Source: Chitinophagaceae bacterium
Lineage (GTDB): Bacteria > Bacteroidota > Bacteroidia > Chitinophagales > Chitinophagaceae
Length of the DNA stretch: 64,000 nucleotides
Direction of reading: 5' to 3'
NCBI GenBank assembly: GCA_024707305.1
Contig: JANPZZ010000020.1
Coordinates: 1-64,000, forward strand
The notes beneath the pieces were generated by a model. It searched no databases. It was not told the origin of the DNA and saw only the letters and a program-made list of their open reading frames with translations. How positions within the stretch are numbered: the first letter of the stretch is position 1; each line of letters begins with the position of its first letter. Of this stretch, positions 9,150 to 21,413 are shown piece by piece. Both the position numbers and the translations under genes were made by a program.

Positions 9150-11653
9150 ATGAATCGCTGCAAACTATTGCTGCTGGCAACAATTGCCAGTGTAAGCTTT
9201 GTGCCTGCTCTTGCACAAGCTCCAGCACCTGCCGCCGGTGCTAGAAGCGGACCTAAACCATTCCAGGAAATCGTGAACGGAAAAGCCGTCAGCCAGAATG
9301 GGATGATGAGTGTACATAAAGTTGAAGACAGGTATTACTTCGAGCTGCCCGACAGTCTTGTGGGCCGACTGATTATGGCCATTACCCGTATATCTCGCAC
9401 ACCAACGGGTGCGGGCTATGGCGGAGTGGAGGTGAACAGGCAGGTTTTACAATGGGAAAAAGGGCCCGATAACAAAATGCTCCTACGATGCGTGGGATTC
9501 GTGAATACCAGCGCCGATAGTACACAGCAGATATTCCAGGCTGTGGAAATGTCGAACGTAAATCCGATCGTGGGTTCTTTCGATATCAAATCCATCCGGC
9601 AGGATACATCTGTGCTGATCGACATGACCGACTACGTTAAAGCCGACAACCAGGTATTCAGCCTTACGCCTACCGAAAAGCAATTGTATCGAATAACTGC
9701 TCAGGCATCAGACCGCAGCTATGTGCAGTCAATCAAAACTTTCCCTATCAATACCGAAGTGAAAGTTGTACGCACTTATAACACATCTGCGCCTTCAATT
9801 ATGGCGCCACCCACACCTGGAATGCCAGCTCCTTTGCCAGGCGCGCTCGATGCGGGTGCGATTACAATGGAATTGAATACATCCATGATCCTGCTGCCCG
9901 CAAAACCCATGCGTCGTCGTCTTGAAGACCGCCGTGTAGGTTATTTCACTAACAACTACAATGTATATGCAGATAATTCGCAACGCACCGTTCCAGAAAC
10001 ATTTGTTCAGCGCTGGAGGCTGGAGCCAAAGTCAGCCGCTGATTACGAACGCGCAAAACGCGGTGAGCTGATCGAACCTGCAAAACCCATTGTATTTTAT
10101 ATTGATCCCGCAACACCTGCTCAGTGGAAGAAATACCTGATGCAGGGTGTGGAAGACTCGGAAACCTGCCTTTGAGAAAGCGGGTTGGAAAAATGCGATT
10201 GAAGCCCGTGAATGGCCTGCAAATGATCCAGACATGAGCCTCGATGATGCACGTTATTCGGTGATCCGTTATTTCGCTTCAAGCGTTGAAAACGCCCAGG
10301 GACCCCGCGTAAGCGATCCCCGTAGCGGCGAAATCATCGAAAGCCATATTTACTGGTATCACAACGTGATGAACATCTTCAAACATCTGTATGCAATCCA
10401 GGTAGGACACCTCGATAAACGTGCACAAAAGCCCCAGTTTGAAGAAGAACTGGTTGGAAAACTGATTCGCTATGTTGCCGCACACGAAGTGGGACATACA
10501 ATTGGGGTGCTTCACAACTTCGGTTCCAGCATTGCGACTCCGGTAGAAAAACTGCGTGATAAGGAATACATCCGCAAATACGGGCATACATCATCCATTA
10601 TGGAATATGCACGCTTCAACTATGTTGCGCAAGAAGGTGATGGTATCGATCCGGATCATTTTATACCACGCATCAATGATTACGATGAATGGGTGATTGA
10701 ATGGGGATATAAGCTCATTTTCGATAAAGCAAATGAGTATGAAGAAAGTCGCGTGCTCGACAGCTGGGTGAAAAAGAATGAAAATAATCCCCGCCTGTGG
10801 TATGGTGTGGAACAACATCCATATGATCCCCGCATGAATAATGAAGACCTGGGCGACAACCAAATGAAAGCAAATGAATACGGCATTAAAAATCTGAAGA
10901 AGATTATGCCGCTACAGGTGGAATGGACAAAAGAAGAAGGCAAGAACTATGACCTGCTGAATGAACGCTACTTTTGGATTACAGTGCAACTGAACTGGTA
11001 TTTTTCACATGTCGTTAAATACATCGGCGGTATTCATGAAACCTATAAGAAAAGCGAACAGGATGGAGTGATTTATGAAGTAACGCCGAAGGCAAAACAA
11101 AAAGAAGCGATGGACTTCCTGCGCCGCCATCTTTTTGAAACACCGAAGTGGTTGTTGCAGAAAGATATCATCAGCCGCATTCGTCCCAATTTCGGTACGG
11201 ATGCCATTCGTGGCTTGCAGGAAAACTTTCTGAATGCAATGCTGAATACTGGAACATTGCAACGTTTGATCGAATGCAATACACTCGATGCTGCGAATTA
11301 CAGTGCAGATGAAATGGTAGATGACCTGCGTAAGATCATTTGGTCTGAAGTGGATGCGCGCAAAACCAATTGATGCATTCCGCCGCAACCTCCAGAAAGT
11401 GTATGTGGAAAGGATCCTGTTCCTGCTCGATCAGAAAGCTGTTGTGGGTGGACCATCCGTTCGATCATGGGGAGTGGTGACATTTCCCGGTGTGAACCCG
11501 GCGAAGTCGGATATCTCATCAATCCTTCGTGCGGAACTGCGCACTTTGCAAACGAAATTAAAAGCAGCCATCCCGGTTACTACAGACAAGCTGACGAAGT
11601 ACCACCTGCAGGATGTGTTGTTTAGGATTGAGAAGGCGTTAAGTAAGGACTAA
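9150..11653 (+). CDS. Zinc-dependent metalloprotease, DUF5117/DUF4953 type (frameshifted)
   Basis: About 833 aa. An N-terminal signal peptide (MNRCKLLLLATIASVSFVPALAQA, cleavage near residue 23) indicates export. The zinc motif HEVGHTIGVLHNF is of the extended HExxHxxGxxH metzincin kind, and SIMEYARFNY follows with a Met suited to a Met-turn. This order (DUF5118-DUF5117-DUF4953) is typical of large secreted Bacteroidota metalloproteases. Two extra bases break the frame: a C near 10159 (VEDWKPAFEKAGW when skipped) and an A near 11362-11366 (ARKPIDAFRRNLQKVY when skipped). Substrate is unknown. Confidence 0.88.
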
Positions 11654-11821
11654 GTCGGAGGCAAACGGCAAACGTGAAGCGGCAAACCTGAAATTAATGT
11701 AGAAATGAGAAAATGAGCGATGTGAAAAGGGTACTCCAAATTTTGTCAGTATACAATCACAAGATTGACTTCTCCAATTTTGATACTTCTAAAAACCTTA
11801 AAAGCGCTCAACAATAAGCAT

Positions 11822-11852
11822 CTAAAAAGCAGCCTTAAAGGCTGCTTTTTAG
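11822..11852 (+). terminator. Bidirectional terminator between metalloprotease and DsbA-like gene
   Basis: CTAAAAAGCAGCC, a short TTAAA loop, then GGCTGCTTTTTAG: a perfect stem flanked by A and T runs. It overlaps the last codons of the minus-strand dsbA-like gene and serves convergent genes. Confidence 0.8.
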
Positions 11853-12498
11853 ATTTTCACGTTTCCACTCACTCATCGCCTTTTCCAGTGCGCCGGCAAA
11901 TACCTCCGCCGCCTGAGCGCCGCTAACTGCATATTTATCATTTAATACAAAATACGGCACCCCGCGCACACCAATCTGTTGCGACTCGTAGATGTCGTTT
12001 TCAACATGCTCTTCATATTCTTTTCCGGAAAGCATCATTTTAACGCGATCCGTATCCAGGCCGATTTCGCCAGCAAGTGAAACCAGGGTAGGGTGGTCGG
12101 CAATGTTTTTACCTTCGGTAAAATAGGCTTTAAATAGTCGCTCTTCCATTTCTGAACCAATACCTTCTTCCTTCGCCAGTTGTACCACACGATGTGCATC
12201 ATAACTATTCGCCAGTACGGTCTGGTTCATATTATATTCCAAACCTTCGGCCGCAGCCATTTCAGTTACCTGCTTGTTTACAGCGGCTGCCTGTTCACGC
12301 GTCCAGCCTTTGATTTCCATCAGGTAATCAGTTGCCGACTTTCCCGGATCCGTTTGCAAACCGGGGTTCAACTGAAATGATTTCCATTCCACCTGAACAT
12401 TTTCTTTTTTCCGGGAAGCGGTCCAGCGCTTTTTCAAAACGCCTTTTGCCGATATAACAAAACGGACACATCACGTCCGACCAGATTTCAACTTTCAT
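11835..12498 (-). CDS. DsbA family oxidoreductase, FrnE-like (frameshifted)
   Basis: About 220 aa after correction. The N-terminal thioredoxin-fold motif is [19 protein letters not shown], with a CPFC active site as in FrnE-type DsbA proteins. The C-terminal [20 protein letters not shown] contains the cis-Pro loop (V-P) and the substrate-side strand. No signal peptide is seen, so it probably acts in the cytoplasm. The frame breaks near 12411 by an extra A; skipping it gives [19 protein letters not shown]. Two starts are possible (12507, 12498); 12498 has a better-spaced AGGA. Confidence 0.85.
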
Positions 12499-12631
12499 TT
12501 TTTCCATTCCTGTTTAACAATACATTTTGCGTTTGGTTCTAAAAACCCAAAGAACTATTTGGCCAGGCAATACAACAGCAGGACGCGGGCTCGACTTGGA
12601 ACTGAAATAAGAGAAGGGAGGAAAAAATAAA

Positions 12632-12662
12632 TTTGAAATATTAACACTGTTAAGTAAATTTG
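12632..12662 (+). promoter_or_regulatory. tetR promoter with embedded operator
   Basis: -33 TTTG at 12632-12635 and -7 TAAATTTG at 12655-12662, spacer 19 nt. The spacer holds the perfect palindrome TTAACACTGTTAA (12641-12653). A TetR dimer bound there would block RNA polymerase, suggesting autoregulation. Confidence 0.7.
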
Positions 12663-12678
12663 CGCTGTAAAGTTGATT

Positions 12679-13315
12679 ATGGGAATACAGGAACGTAAAC
12701 TAAAACATCGGGAGGAGCTAAAGAAAAAGCATCCTCGATGCCGCCAAGAAGCTCTTTTTAACGGAAGGGTATGAGGCGACATCCATCCGGAAAATTGCGG
12801 CTGAAATAGAGTTCAGCCCTACCACCATTTATCTTTATTATAAAGACAAAGCTGAGATTGCACACGCCCTGCATGTGGAAGGTTTTAAAGAACTGGCTGC
12901 GGGTTTTGCGGTACTGGCGCATATCGATCACCCTTTCGAGCGATTGAAAGCAATGGGCCGCGCTTATATCAGCTTTGCCATGGAGAACCGCGCCTATTAC
13001 GAGATCATGTTCGTGATGAAAGAACCTTTGGAGTTTGTTCACAACGAGGATGATAGTTGCTGGGACGAAGGCCGACAGGCTTTTCAATTCCTCCTCGGCA
13101 CCATCCAGGCCTGCCAGCAACAGGGCTATTTCAAAAATTTCGAATCCGAATCTTTTGCGCTCCTGGTTTGGAGTACCATGCACGGATTATGTACGCTGCA
13201 GTTGCACGGTCACCTGGGACAGGTAGTTGAAAAAAAGCTTTTATTGCAGGGCGTGGAAGATGTAATAACACACACTTTTGAAACTTACGTGAAGCTGCTG
13301 GAATCACTCCGGTAG
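12679..13315 (+). CDS. TetR/AcrR family transcriptional regulator (frameshifted)
   Basis: About 211 aa. The N-terminal DNA-binding domain reads LFLTEGYEATSIRKIAAEI followed by SPTTIYLYYKDKAEI, the classic TetR helix-turn-helix. The remainder is an alpha-helical ligand domain. An extra C near 12730 breaks the frame; skipping it converts HPRCRQEALF into KILDAAKKLFLTEGY. It lies 32 nt upstream of tolC-mfp-rnd and almost certainly represses this efflux operon and itself. The ligand is unknown. Confidence 0.9.
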
Positions 13316-13332
13316 TTTTTTTGAAATGAAGG

Positions 13333-13345
13333 TTAACACTGTAAA
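13333..13345 (+). promoter_or_regulatory. Second candidate TetR operator before tolC
   Basis: TTAACACTGTAAA differs by one base from the perfect palindrome at 12641-12653 and lies immediately before the tolC start codon. This position would allow the regulator to act on the efflux genes directly. Function is inferred from repetition and position only. Confidence 0.5.
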
Positions 13346-13347
13346 TA

Positions 13348-14730
13348 ATGAGAACAGTATTCAGTAAAATCAACAAAATCAGCCTGTTGATCGGCATTCT
13401 GCTATTCATGGCCTCAGGATCGAAGGCACAAAAAACGCTCCTCGATAGTTATATCGATTCTGCGTGGAAGTCGAACCTGGTGGTTCAACAGAAGAGCATC
13501 AAACTGGAGAAAGCCCGCCAGGCACTTGATATAGCAAAAACTTATTTTCTGCCGGAGGTAAATTTTCAGTTTGGTTATCAGACGGCGGGTGGTGGTCGTA
13601 ATATCGAGTTGCCGTTGGGTACATTACTAAACGACGCCTATCGTGTACTTAATCAATTGACCGGTACCAACAATTTTCCTCAACTGGAAGATCAGTCGGT
13701 GAACTTTTTCCCACGCAATTTTCACGATGCGAAAGTTCGCACCACCATGCCGATAATCAATCCTGATATCCGGTATAACAGAGAAATAGCAGAAAAACAA
13801 ATTGTATTATCTGAATATGAAGTGGAGATATACAAACGCGATCTCGCTCTTGCTGTAAAGACCGCTTATTTTCAATATTTGTCTGCATTAAAAGTGGTAG
13901 AGATATATGAAAATACGTTGACACTTGCAGAAGAAGGACGACGTGTGAATCAACGTTTGCTCGACAACGGTAAAGGACTGCATGCATACATTCTTCGTTC
14001 GGATAGTGAGATAGAATCCGTAAAAGCTTCTATTAGTACAGCGCGTCAACAGGCATCGAATGCGGCGCACTATTTTAATTTTCTTCTTAATCGCGAAGCG
14101 GATGCACCGATAGATACCGATTATTCACCTGAAGTAACTGGCAGACGAATTCAGGGTATTTCGGCAGACGAGTTGTCGGCAACAACAGGACGTGAGGAGT
14201 TAAAAGCGCTGCAACAATCTGTATCGGTTTATGAATCCGTGGTGAACCTGCGCAAATCAGTTTTTTCGCCACGTCTCAATAGTTTTCTGGATTTAGGTAA
14301 TCAGTCGGAGAACTGGAAGTTTAATAATCAATCGAGGTATTATTTACTGGGATTGCAACTAGAGATTCCCATTTTCACCGGTCAACGAAACCGTCTTCGC
14401 GTAAAACAGTCGCAACTGGATGTGGCGCAGGCTTCAGTGGAGTTGCAGCAGGCCATGAACCAGCTGCAACTGGCGGCACGTACATCGGTCAACAATCTTC
14501 GTGCGGCGCAGGATCAATATGCCGCCAGCAGTCGTCAACTTGAGTCGGCAGCAACCTACCAGCGACTCATTGAACGCGGTTATCGTGAAGGAGTTAATAC
14601 ATTCATTGAAACCATTGATGCACGCAACCAGTTTACACTGGCCCAACTACAGGAAACCATTAACCAATATAAAGTGCTGATTGCCGCTGCCGACCTGGAA
14701 AGGCAAACAGCTTCTTATCCCATCAAATAA
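13348..14730 (+). CDS. TolC family outer-membrane efflux protein
   Basis: 460-aa intact protein. The signal peptide spans about residues 1-27 (KISLLIGILLFMASGSKAQ). Two similar long helical-hairpin halves follow: LDSYIDSAWKSN...KARQALDIAK and later LDVAQASVELQQAMNQL...YQRLIERGYREG, as in the OEP domain pair of TolC trimers. It forms the outer-membrane exit duct of the tripartite pump. The stop at 14730 abuts the adaptor gene start. Confidence 0.92.
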   Translation: MRTVFSKINKISLLIGILLFMASGSKAQKTLLDSYIDSAWKSNLVVQQKSIKLEKARQALDIAKTYFLPEVNFQFGYQTAGGGRNIELPLGTLLNDAYRVLNQLTGTNNFPQLEDQSVNFFPRNFHDAKVRTTMPIINPDIRYNREIAEKQIVLSEYEVEIYKRDLALAVKTAYFQYLSALKVVEIYENTLTLAEEGRRVNQRLLDNGKGLHAYILRSDSEIESVKASISTARQQASNAAHYFNFLLNREADAPIDTDYSPEVTGRRIQGISADELSATTGREELKALQQSVSVYESVVNLRKSVFSPRLNSFLDLGNQSENWKFNNQSRYYLLGLQLEIPIFTGQRNRLRVKQSQLDVAQASVELQQAMNQLQLAARTSVNNLRAAQDQYAASSRQLESAATYQRLIERGYREGVNTFIETIDARNQFTLAQLQETINQYKVLIAAADLERQTASYPIK

Positions 14731-15799
14731 ATGAATATGGCAAACAGAATAATCGCCGCAACCGTTCTGCTTTCAGTTTTTATTACCTCCTGCAAAAATG
14801 AGGAAAAAGAAGTCGCCAGCAAACAGGATGTGATTCCTGTAAAAACGATTCCTCTAACAAGCAATACCATTAATCAACAGTTCACCGCATCGGGCCAGTT
14901 TACTACAGATGACGAAACTGTGTTGTCGTTTAAAACAGGAGGTGTGGTGATGAAAGTGTACGTGAATGAAGGTGACAGGGTGAACCGCGGTCAACTTTTG
15001 GCAACACTCAACCTGACTGAAATAAATGCATTAGTAAGCCAGGCTAAGCTGGGATTACAAAAAGCAGAGCGTGACTATGAGCGAGCAAATAATTTATATC
15101 GTGATAGCGTAGCCACACTGGAACAATTACAGAATGCAAAAACGGCGCTTGATCTGGCGAAACAACAATATGCTTCCGCGGGATTTAATCAGCAGTATTC
15201 GGAGATACGCGCTACGACCAGTGGCTTTGTATTGCGCAAGTTTGTAAACGATGGACAGGTAGTGGGCGCCGGCATGCCCATTCTGCAGGTAAACGGAGCA
15301 ACAAATGCAAATTGGAGCCTTCGCGCGGGCGTAAGTGATCAGCAATGGGCGGCATTGAAAGTGGGCGACAAGGCAACAGTTACCAGTGATGTGGCTCCCG
15401 GGAAAATATTTGAAGGTCGTGTACGCAAGAAGACCGAAGGTGTGGACATGCAGAGTGGAACTTTCGTTGTGTATGTTGAACTAAACGACGCACCACGTGA
15501 ACTCCTGGCTTCAGGTTTATTTGGAAAAGCAACGATTTATCCGCAGGGTCAACAAACAGCATGGTCGATCCCCTTCGATGCATTGCTGGATGGTGATGCA
15601 CGTGAAGCCTGGGTATTTGTTACCAGTGATGGGAAAACGGCCAAAAAGCGGAAAGTGGAAGTAAGCCACGTGGACAAAAAATGCGGTATGGATTTCTTCC
15701 GGACTGGAAGGGGTGGAGCAATTGATTGTGTCGGGCAGTGCTTATCTGAACGATGGTTCTTCTATTGTTATTCAAAATGATTCCACATCCATGAAATAG
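14731..15799 (+). CDS. RND efflux periplasmic adaptor (MFP), lipoprotein (frameshifted)
   Basis: About 355 aa. The N-terminus has a lipobox (SVFITSC), so it is anchored to the inner membrane by lipid. The biotinyl-lipoyl-like half-motif GGVVMKVYVNEGDRVNRGQLLATL and its partner GFVLRKFVNDGQVVGAGMPI flank a helical hairpin, the membrane-fusion layout. The start could be 14731 or 14737. An extra A near 15675-15680 shifts the frame; skipping it gives DKNAVWISSGLEGVEQLIV and a stop at 15799. Confidence 0.9.
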
Positions 15800-15803
15800 C
15801 ATC

Positions 15804-15815
15804 GTTGTAAACAAC
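15804..15815 (+). promoter_or_regulatory. GTTGTAAACAAC palindrome-like site
   Basis: A 12-nt motif with GTTGT/ACAAC arms between mfp and rnd. The same 12-mer is at 29708-29719, and its reverse complement is at 63128-63139. All three are intergenic. Function unknown. Confidence 0.35.
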
Positions 15816-15843
15816 AATGTCATCTGCTTTCAACTTTTAAAAA

Positions 15844-18800
15844 ATGAGAATTTCAGAATATTCCATCCGGAACTACCAGTTCACGCTCATCATGGTTTTG
15901 ATGGTGGTGGCTGTAGCAATCTCTACTATCTTCACCATGCCCAGGTCGGAAGATCCGGAACTGGATGCGCCGATATTTCCAGTGGTGGTAATTTATCCGG
16001 GTACCAGTCCAAAGGATATGGAAGAACTGGTAGTGAAACCACTGGAGAAAAAGATTTACGCACTTGAGAATATCAAACGTATCAAAACATCCATTCACGA
16101 TGGGTTGGCAGTGCTTGCGGTAGAGTACCAGTATAACATCAATGTTGATGATAAATACCAGGAATTGGTTCGTGAGGTAAACGGAATGCGCGCTGATTTA
16201 CCTGAAGATATTTATAGTCTTGAAACGCGAAGGATTGACCCATCGAATGTAAACGTACTTCAGATTGCACTTGTTTCCGAGAATGCATCGCGCGACCGGA
16301 TGCGCACAGCGGCTGAAGACCTGGAGAGCCAGTTGGAGAAAATAAAAGCCTTAAAGAACATTGAAGTGCAGGGCATTCCGGATCCAATCATTCGCGTGGA
16401 TCTGAAAAACTGAAAAGCTGGCCCAGTGGCAAATTCCGCTCACCACTGTCGCTTCTGCATTACAAAGTGAAATCGCGAATATACCCGGTGGAAGTGTGAA
16501 CCAGGGTACAAAGTCGTTCAACATCAAAACAAATGGTAACTACCAGGACATTGATGATATCAGGAATACGATCGTTTTCAGCAATAGTGGAAGCAATATT
16601 TTCCTGCGTGATGTGGCCGATGTGTACTTCGATTATTCGCCCGAAACACATATTACACGATTGAATGGGCATCGTGCTGCGTTCGTAATAGCGGCATTAA
16701 AACGTGGTCAGAATATTTCGAACGTGCAGAAGGAATACCTACCCGTAATAGAAAAGTTCAAAGCAACGCTGCCTCCGAATATAGACCTGCAACTCAATTT
16801 TGACCAGGCTGATAATGTAAACCATCGTTTAAAATCACTTGGTATCGATTTTTTGATTGCGATCGGTCTTGTACTGTTTACGTTGCTGCCCCTTGGAACC
16901 CGCGCTTCGCTGGTAGTGATGATCTCCATTCCCCTTTCACTGGGGATAGGAATCATTTTCATTAACCTGATGGGCTATAGCCTCAACCAGTTAAGTATCG
17001 TAGGTCTTGTGGTAGCACTTGGTTTGCTGGTGGATGATAGTATTGTTGTTGTGGAAAACATTGAGCGGTGGATGCGTGAAGGGCATAGCAGGCTGGATGC
17101 TACGATAAAGGGAACTGCACAAATTGGAAAAGCTGTATTGGGCTGTACTGCAACACTGATCATCGCATTTATGCCGCTTGCATTTATGCCCGAGGCAAGC
17201 GGTGAGTTCATTCGAAGTTTGCCCGTTGCGGTTATCAGCACGATCATTGCTTCGTTGATTGTTGCCCTTACCATTGTTCCGTTTTTATCAAGTCGCTTGT
17301 TAAAACCCTCTGCTTCCGAACATGGTAACTTTTTTATGCGCGGTTTGCAGAAACTGATTCATGGAACGTATGCAAAACTGCTGGATAAGGCATTGCACCA
17401 TCCGTGGAAAACACTGGCTGTTGCTCTCGGCATCTTTGTTGGTTCACTCGCTTTGATTCCGGTTATAGGGTCCAGTCTTTTCCCTTCTTCTGAAAAACCC
17501 CAATTCCTCATTGATGTTTCGATGCCTTTGCAATCGAACCTGCAATACAGCGATTCAATTACGAAGATCATTGAAGCGGAATTGAAATCGGTGCCGGAGA
17601 TTACCTATTTCGCAAGTAATGTCGGCAAAGGCAACCCACGGATTTATTATAACATCGATCAGCAACATGAGCGTCCTGATTTTGCTGAGATATTTGTTCA
17701 GTTAAAACAAAATACTAAACCGAATCATAAGCTTGAAATCATTGAAGCCCTGCGAGAGAAATGGACAAACTTCCCCGGTGCTAAAGTGGAAGTGAAAAAC
17801 TTTGAACAGGGCGCTGCGATGATTTCCCCAGTTGAAGTAAGATTATTCGGTGATAATTTGGACACGTTACGTGCATGGGCTGCAAGCGTGGAAGATATGT
17901 TGAAAGGAACAGAGGGCACGATCTATGTAAACAATCCGGTTCGAAATCTAAAAACAGATATCCGCATCGCGATTAATAAAGATAAAGCGATGATGTTGGG
18001 GGTGCCCACTATTGCAATTGGCAGGACGGTGCGTATGGCCGTGGCAGGTATTCCCGTTGGAAACTTTACCAATCCCGGTAGTAAATCAGACGACTACGCC
18101 ATCATGCTGAGTATACCGCGCAAATCACATCCGGATCTGAGTGTTTTTGATCAATTGTTCATCAATAACGTGCAGGGTAAATCCATTCCGCTCTCACAGC
18201 TTGCTACCATTCAACTGGAAACATCACCAAACAGTATCAACCATTTTAATAAAATCAGAACTGTTTCTATCACATCTTTTGTGAAGAAAGGACATCTGAA
18301 CAGCGATGTAATCAATAGTGTGGAAGAGCAGATGAAAAAGATGAATCTGCCCGCAGGCTATCATTTTGAAATGGGCGGCGAAGTAGAAGGGCGCAATGAT
18401 TCATTCGACGGGTTTGGAAGTATTATACTTGTTACGGTATTCCTGTTTATTGCAGTACTGGTTTTACAATTCCGCACTTTCAAAAGTACTTTGATTGTGT
18501 TGTCAGTTATTCCGCTGGGTATTGTAGGGGCGGTGCTGGCGCTTTTGGTAACGGGCAATTCACTCTCGTTTGTAGCCACTATTGGAATCGTTGCCCTGGC
18601 AGGCATTGAAGTGAAGAATACCATCCTGTTAGTTGACTTTACCAACCAGTTGCGGATGCAGGGTGTGGCATTGATGCCGGCAATTGAAGACGCAGGGGAG
18701 AAGCGGTTTCTACCCATCATCCTTACCAGTCTCACCGCAATTGGTGGCCTGTTGCCGATCGCACTTTCGAGCAATCCGCTCATATCGCCGTTGGCCATCG

Positions 18801-18898
18801 TGATGATTGGCGGGCTAATCAGTTCAACTCTCTTATCACGGATTGTAACACCGGTGATCTATAAATTAATGCCGCCAAAAGTAGAGCAGCATAGCTGA
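15844..18898 (+). CDS. RND family efflux transporter permease (frameshifted)
   Basis: About 1017 aa, the usual length. Inner-membrane proton-driven pump of the AcrB/HAE1 superfamily. TM1 is at 15-33. The proton-relay motif VVALGLLVDDSIVVVEN lies in the TM4 region, with its pseudo-repeat VALAGIEVKNTILLVDF in TM10. Two large periplasmic loops are present. An extra A near 16405-16409 breaks the frame; skipping it gives VDLKTEKLAQWQIPLTTVASAL. Works with the upstream TolC and MFP; the substrate is not predictable. Confidence 0.93.
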
Positions 18899-18918
18899 TA
18901 TGGGTGGTAAAGCACACG

Positions 18919-18991
18919 TTTTAGGGTTGGGTAATCTATTTAAATATTTGTAAATAAATTATTTAGATAGAAATGCCCAGCCCTAAAAAAA
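18919..18991 (+). terminator. Terminator of the efflux operon
   Basis: TTTTAGGGTTGGG pairs with CCCAGCCCTAAAAAA (one G-U). An inner imperfect stem is made of CTATTTAAAT and ATTTAGATAG. It ends in an A/T run, about 20 nt after the rnd stop. The remaining gap to fusA (18992-19229) holds only a leader and a -7 element. Confidence 0.65.
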
Positions 18992-19027
18992 CTGTATTCA
19001 GCCCACGTCAAACTCCAAACCTTTTTG

Positions 19028-19035
19028 TACCTTTG
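19028..19035 (+). promoter_or_regulatory. fusA -7 promoter element
   Basis: TACCTTTG, an exact match to the Bacteroidota -7 consensus, about 195 nt before the fusA ATG. No clear TTTG -33 box is seen at the right distance, so the promoter is only half supported. The leader would be long. Confidence 0.5.
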
Positions 19036-19229
19036 CGCCGCCATAAAGGAATTTCATTTCTTCATGTGGCGATCTATGAGAGTCTAATCAATACATATCA
19101 TCCTCAGCCTGGCCGGCCGCTCCGGTTTTATAGGCCAGCTGTATACGGGAAAGCGGTTTAATACAACACTTTCCATTTTTCTCAGAGCATCCCATTTTAT
19201 TCAAGTATAAAAACTACAAATCAATAGTC

Positions 19230-21376
19230 ATGGCCGACTTAAAATTTCAAAGAAACTTCGGTATTGCCGCGCATATTGACGCCGGTAAAACAACAACTAC
19301 CGAGCGTATCCTCCGATACACTGGTATGATCCACCGCATTGGTGAGGTGCACGATGGTGCTGCCACCACAGACTGGATGGAGCAGGAAAAAGAAAGAGGT
19401 ATTACCATTACCTCAGCAGCTGTAAGTTGTCAGTGGAATTTTCCTACCGTACGCGGTAAAGAAACTGCTGATACTAAAAAGTATTCATTCAACATTATCG
19501 ATACTCCCGGTCACGTGGACTTTACCGTAGAGGTGGAACGTTCAATGCGCGTACTGGATGGTCTGATTGCCCTGTTTTCTGCGGTTGATGGTGTAGAGCC
19601 ACAATCTGAAACGGTATGGCGCCAGGCAAACCGTTATGGTGTACCCCGTATCGGTTTCGTAAATAAAATGGACCGTTCGGGTGCCGACTTCCTGAACGTA
19701 GTGAAGCAGGTGAAAGAAATGCTGGGCTCTAAAGCAGTTCCCCTGCAATTGCCTATCGGTGCTGAAGACAACTTTAAAGGTGTGGTTGACCTGATCAAAA
19801 TGAAAGGGATCATCTGGCACATGGAAACAGAAGGAATGACTTTCGATGAGATCGATATTCCTGCTGATATGGTGGACGAAGCCAACGAATGGCGCGCTAA
19901 CCTGGTAGAAGCGGTTGCTGAATATGATGATAAACTGATGGAGAAATTCTTCGACGATCCTAATAGCATCACTGAAGATGAAATCCATACAGCTATCCGT
20001 AAAGCTACAATCGACCTGAGCATTGTACCTATGATGTGTGGTTCTTCATTCAAGAACAAAGGTGTGCAAACTGCCCTCGATGGTGTTTGCCGTTACCTGC
20101 CTTCTCCAATTGATATTCCTGATACGGTAGGTACACATCCTGATACGGGCGAGCAAATCACTCGTAAGTCTGATCCCAAGGAGCCATTTGCTGCCCTGGC
20201 GTTCAAAATCATGACCGATCCTTTCGTCGGTCGTCTGGCATTCTTCCGCGCTTACTCTGGTCGTCTCGACGCGGGTTCATATGTACTCAACGTACCGTAG
20301 CGGTAAGAAAGAGCGTATCAGCCGTATCATGAAAATGTTTGCTAATAAACAAAACCCAATCGATTATATCGAGGCAGGTGATATTGGTGCAGCTGTAGGT
20401 TTCAAAGAAATCAAAACCGGTGATACACTTTGTGATGAAGCACATCCTATCACCCTCGAAAACATGTTCATCCCTGAGCCGGTAATCGCTGTTGCGGTAG
20501 AACCCAAAACACAGGCTGACGTGGATAAAATGGGTATGGCAATCGCTAAACTGGTAGAAGAAGATCCTACACTTCGTGTAAATACAGACGAAGATACCGG
20601 TCAGACAATCCTGCGTGGAATGGGTGAGTTGCACCTTGAAATTATCGTTGACCGTATGCGTCGCGAGTTTAAAGTAGAAGTAAACCAGGGCGCTCCCCAG
20701 GTTGCTTATAAAGAGGCGTTCAACACTACCGTTGCTCACCGCGAGACGTTGAAAAAACAAACCGGTGGTCGTGGTAAGTTCGCCGATATCGAATTTGAAC
20801 TTGGTCCTGTTGATGCAGAGTGGGCAGCTGAAAACCCTGACAAGCGTTTCCAGTTTGTTAACAATATCGTGGGTGGTTCAATTCCACGTGAATTTATCCA
20901 GCCTATCCAGAAAGGTTTTGAAGCTTCAATGACTTCTGGTGTGTTGGCTAACTACCCTGTGAGACAACATGAAGATCCGCGTATTCGACGGTAGCTTCCA
21001 CGCGGTTGACTCCGATGGTATGTCGTTCGAATTGTGCGCCAAGCAAGGTTTCCGTGAAGCAGCCCGCAAAGCGAAACCCGTTCTGCTTGAGCCAATTATG
21101 CGCGTTGAAGTGGTTACACCTGACCAGTACATGGGTGATGTAACTGGTGACCTTAACCGCCGTCGTGGTATGATGGAAGGTATGGACAGCCGCGCTGGAG
21201 CGCAGGTTATCAAAGCCAAAGTTCCGCTGAGCGAAATGTTTGGTTATGTAACCCAACTGCGTTCTCTGAGCTCTGGTCGTGCATCATCTACCATGGAGTT
21301 CTCTCACTACGCACCTGCACCAAATAACATCGCTGAAGAAGTGATTGCAAAGGTGAAAGGTAAAGTGAGCGCTTAA
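19230..21376 (+). CDS. fusA: Elongation factor G (frameshifted)
   Basis: Translocase GTPase, about 714 aa. GTPase motifs: [16 protein letters not shown] (P-loop), DTPGHVDFT (G3), NKMDRSGAD (G4). Domain II/III sequence [16 protein letters not shown] and the C-terminal [18 protein letters not shown] follow. Two single extra bases break the frame: a C near 20296 ([16 protein letters not shown] when skipped) and an A near 20962 ([17 protein letters not shown] when skipped). An essential gene, so these are sequence errors. It stands alone here, 11 kb from rpsG and 4.7 kb from rpsJ. Confidence 0.95.
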
Positions 21377-21413
21377 TCGCTAAACAAATGGAGCTTCCAG
21401 CTCCGTGAAATAG

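Noticed and set aside
20281..20994. fusA as a gene split into three real genes, or programmed frameshifting
   Set aside because: The breaks do not match slippery-site signals, and similar one-base errors occur in dozens of unrelated genes; sequence error is simpler.
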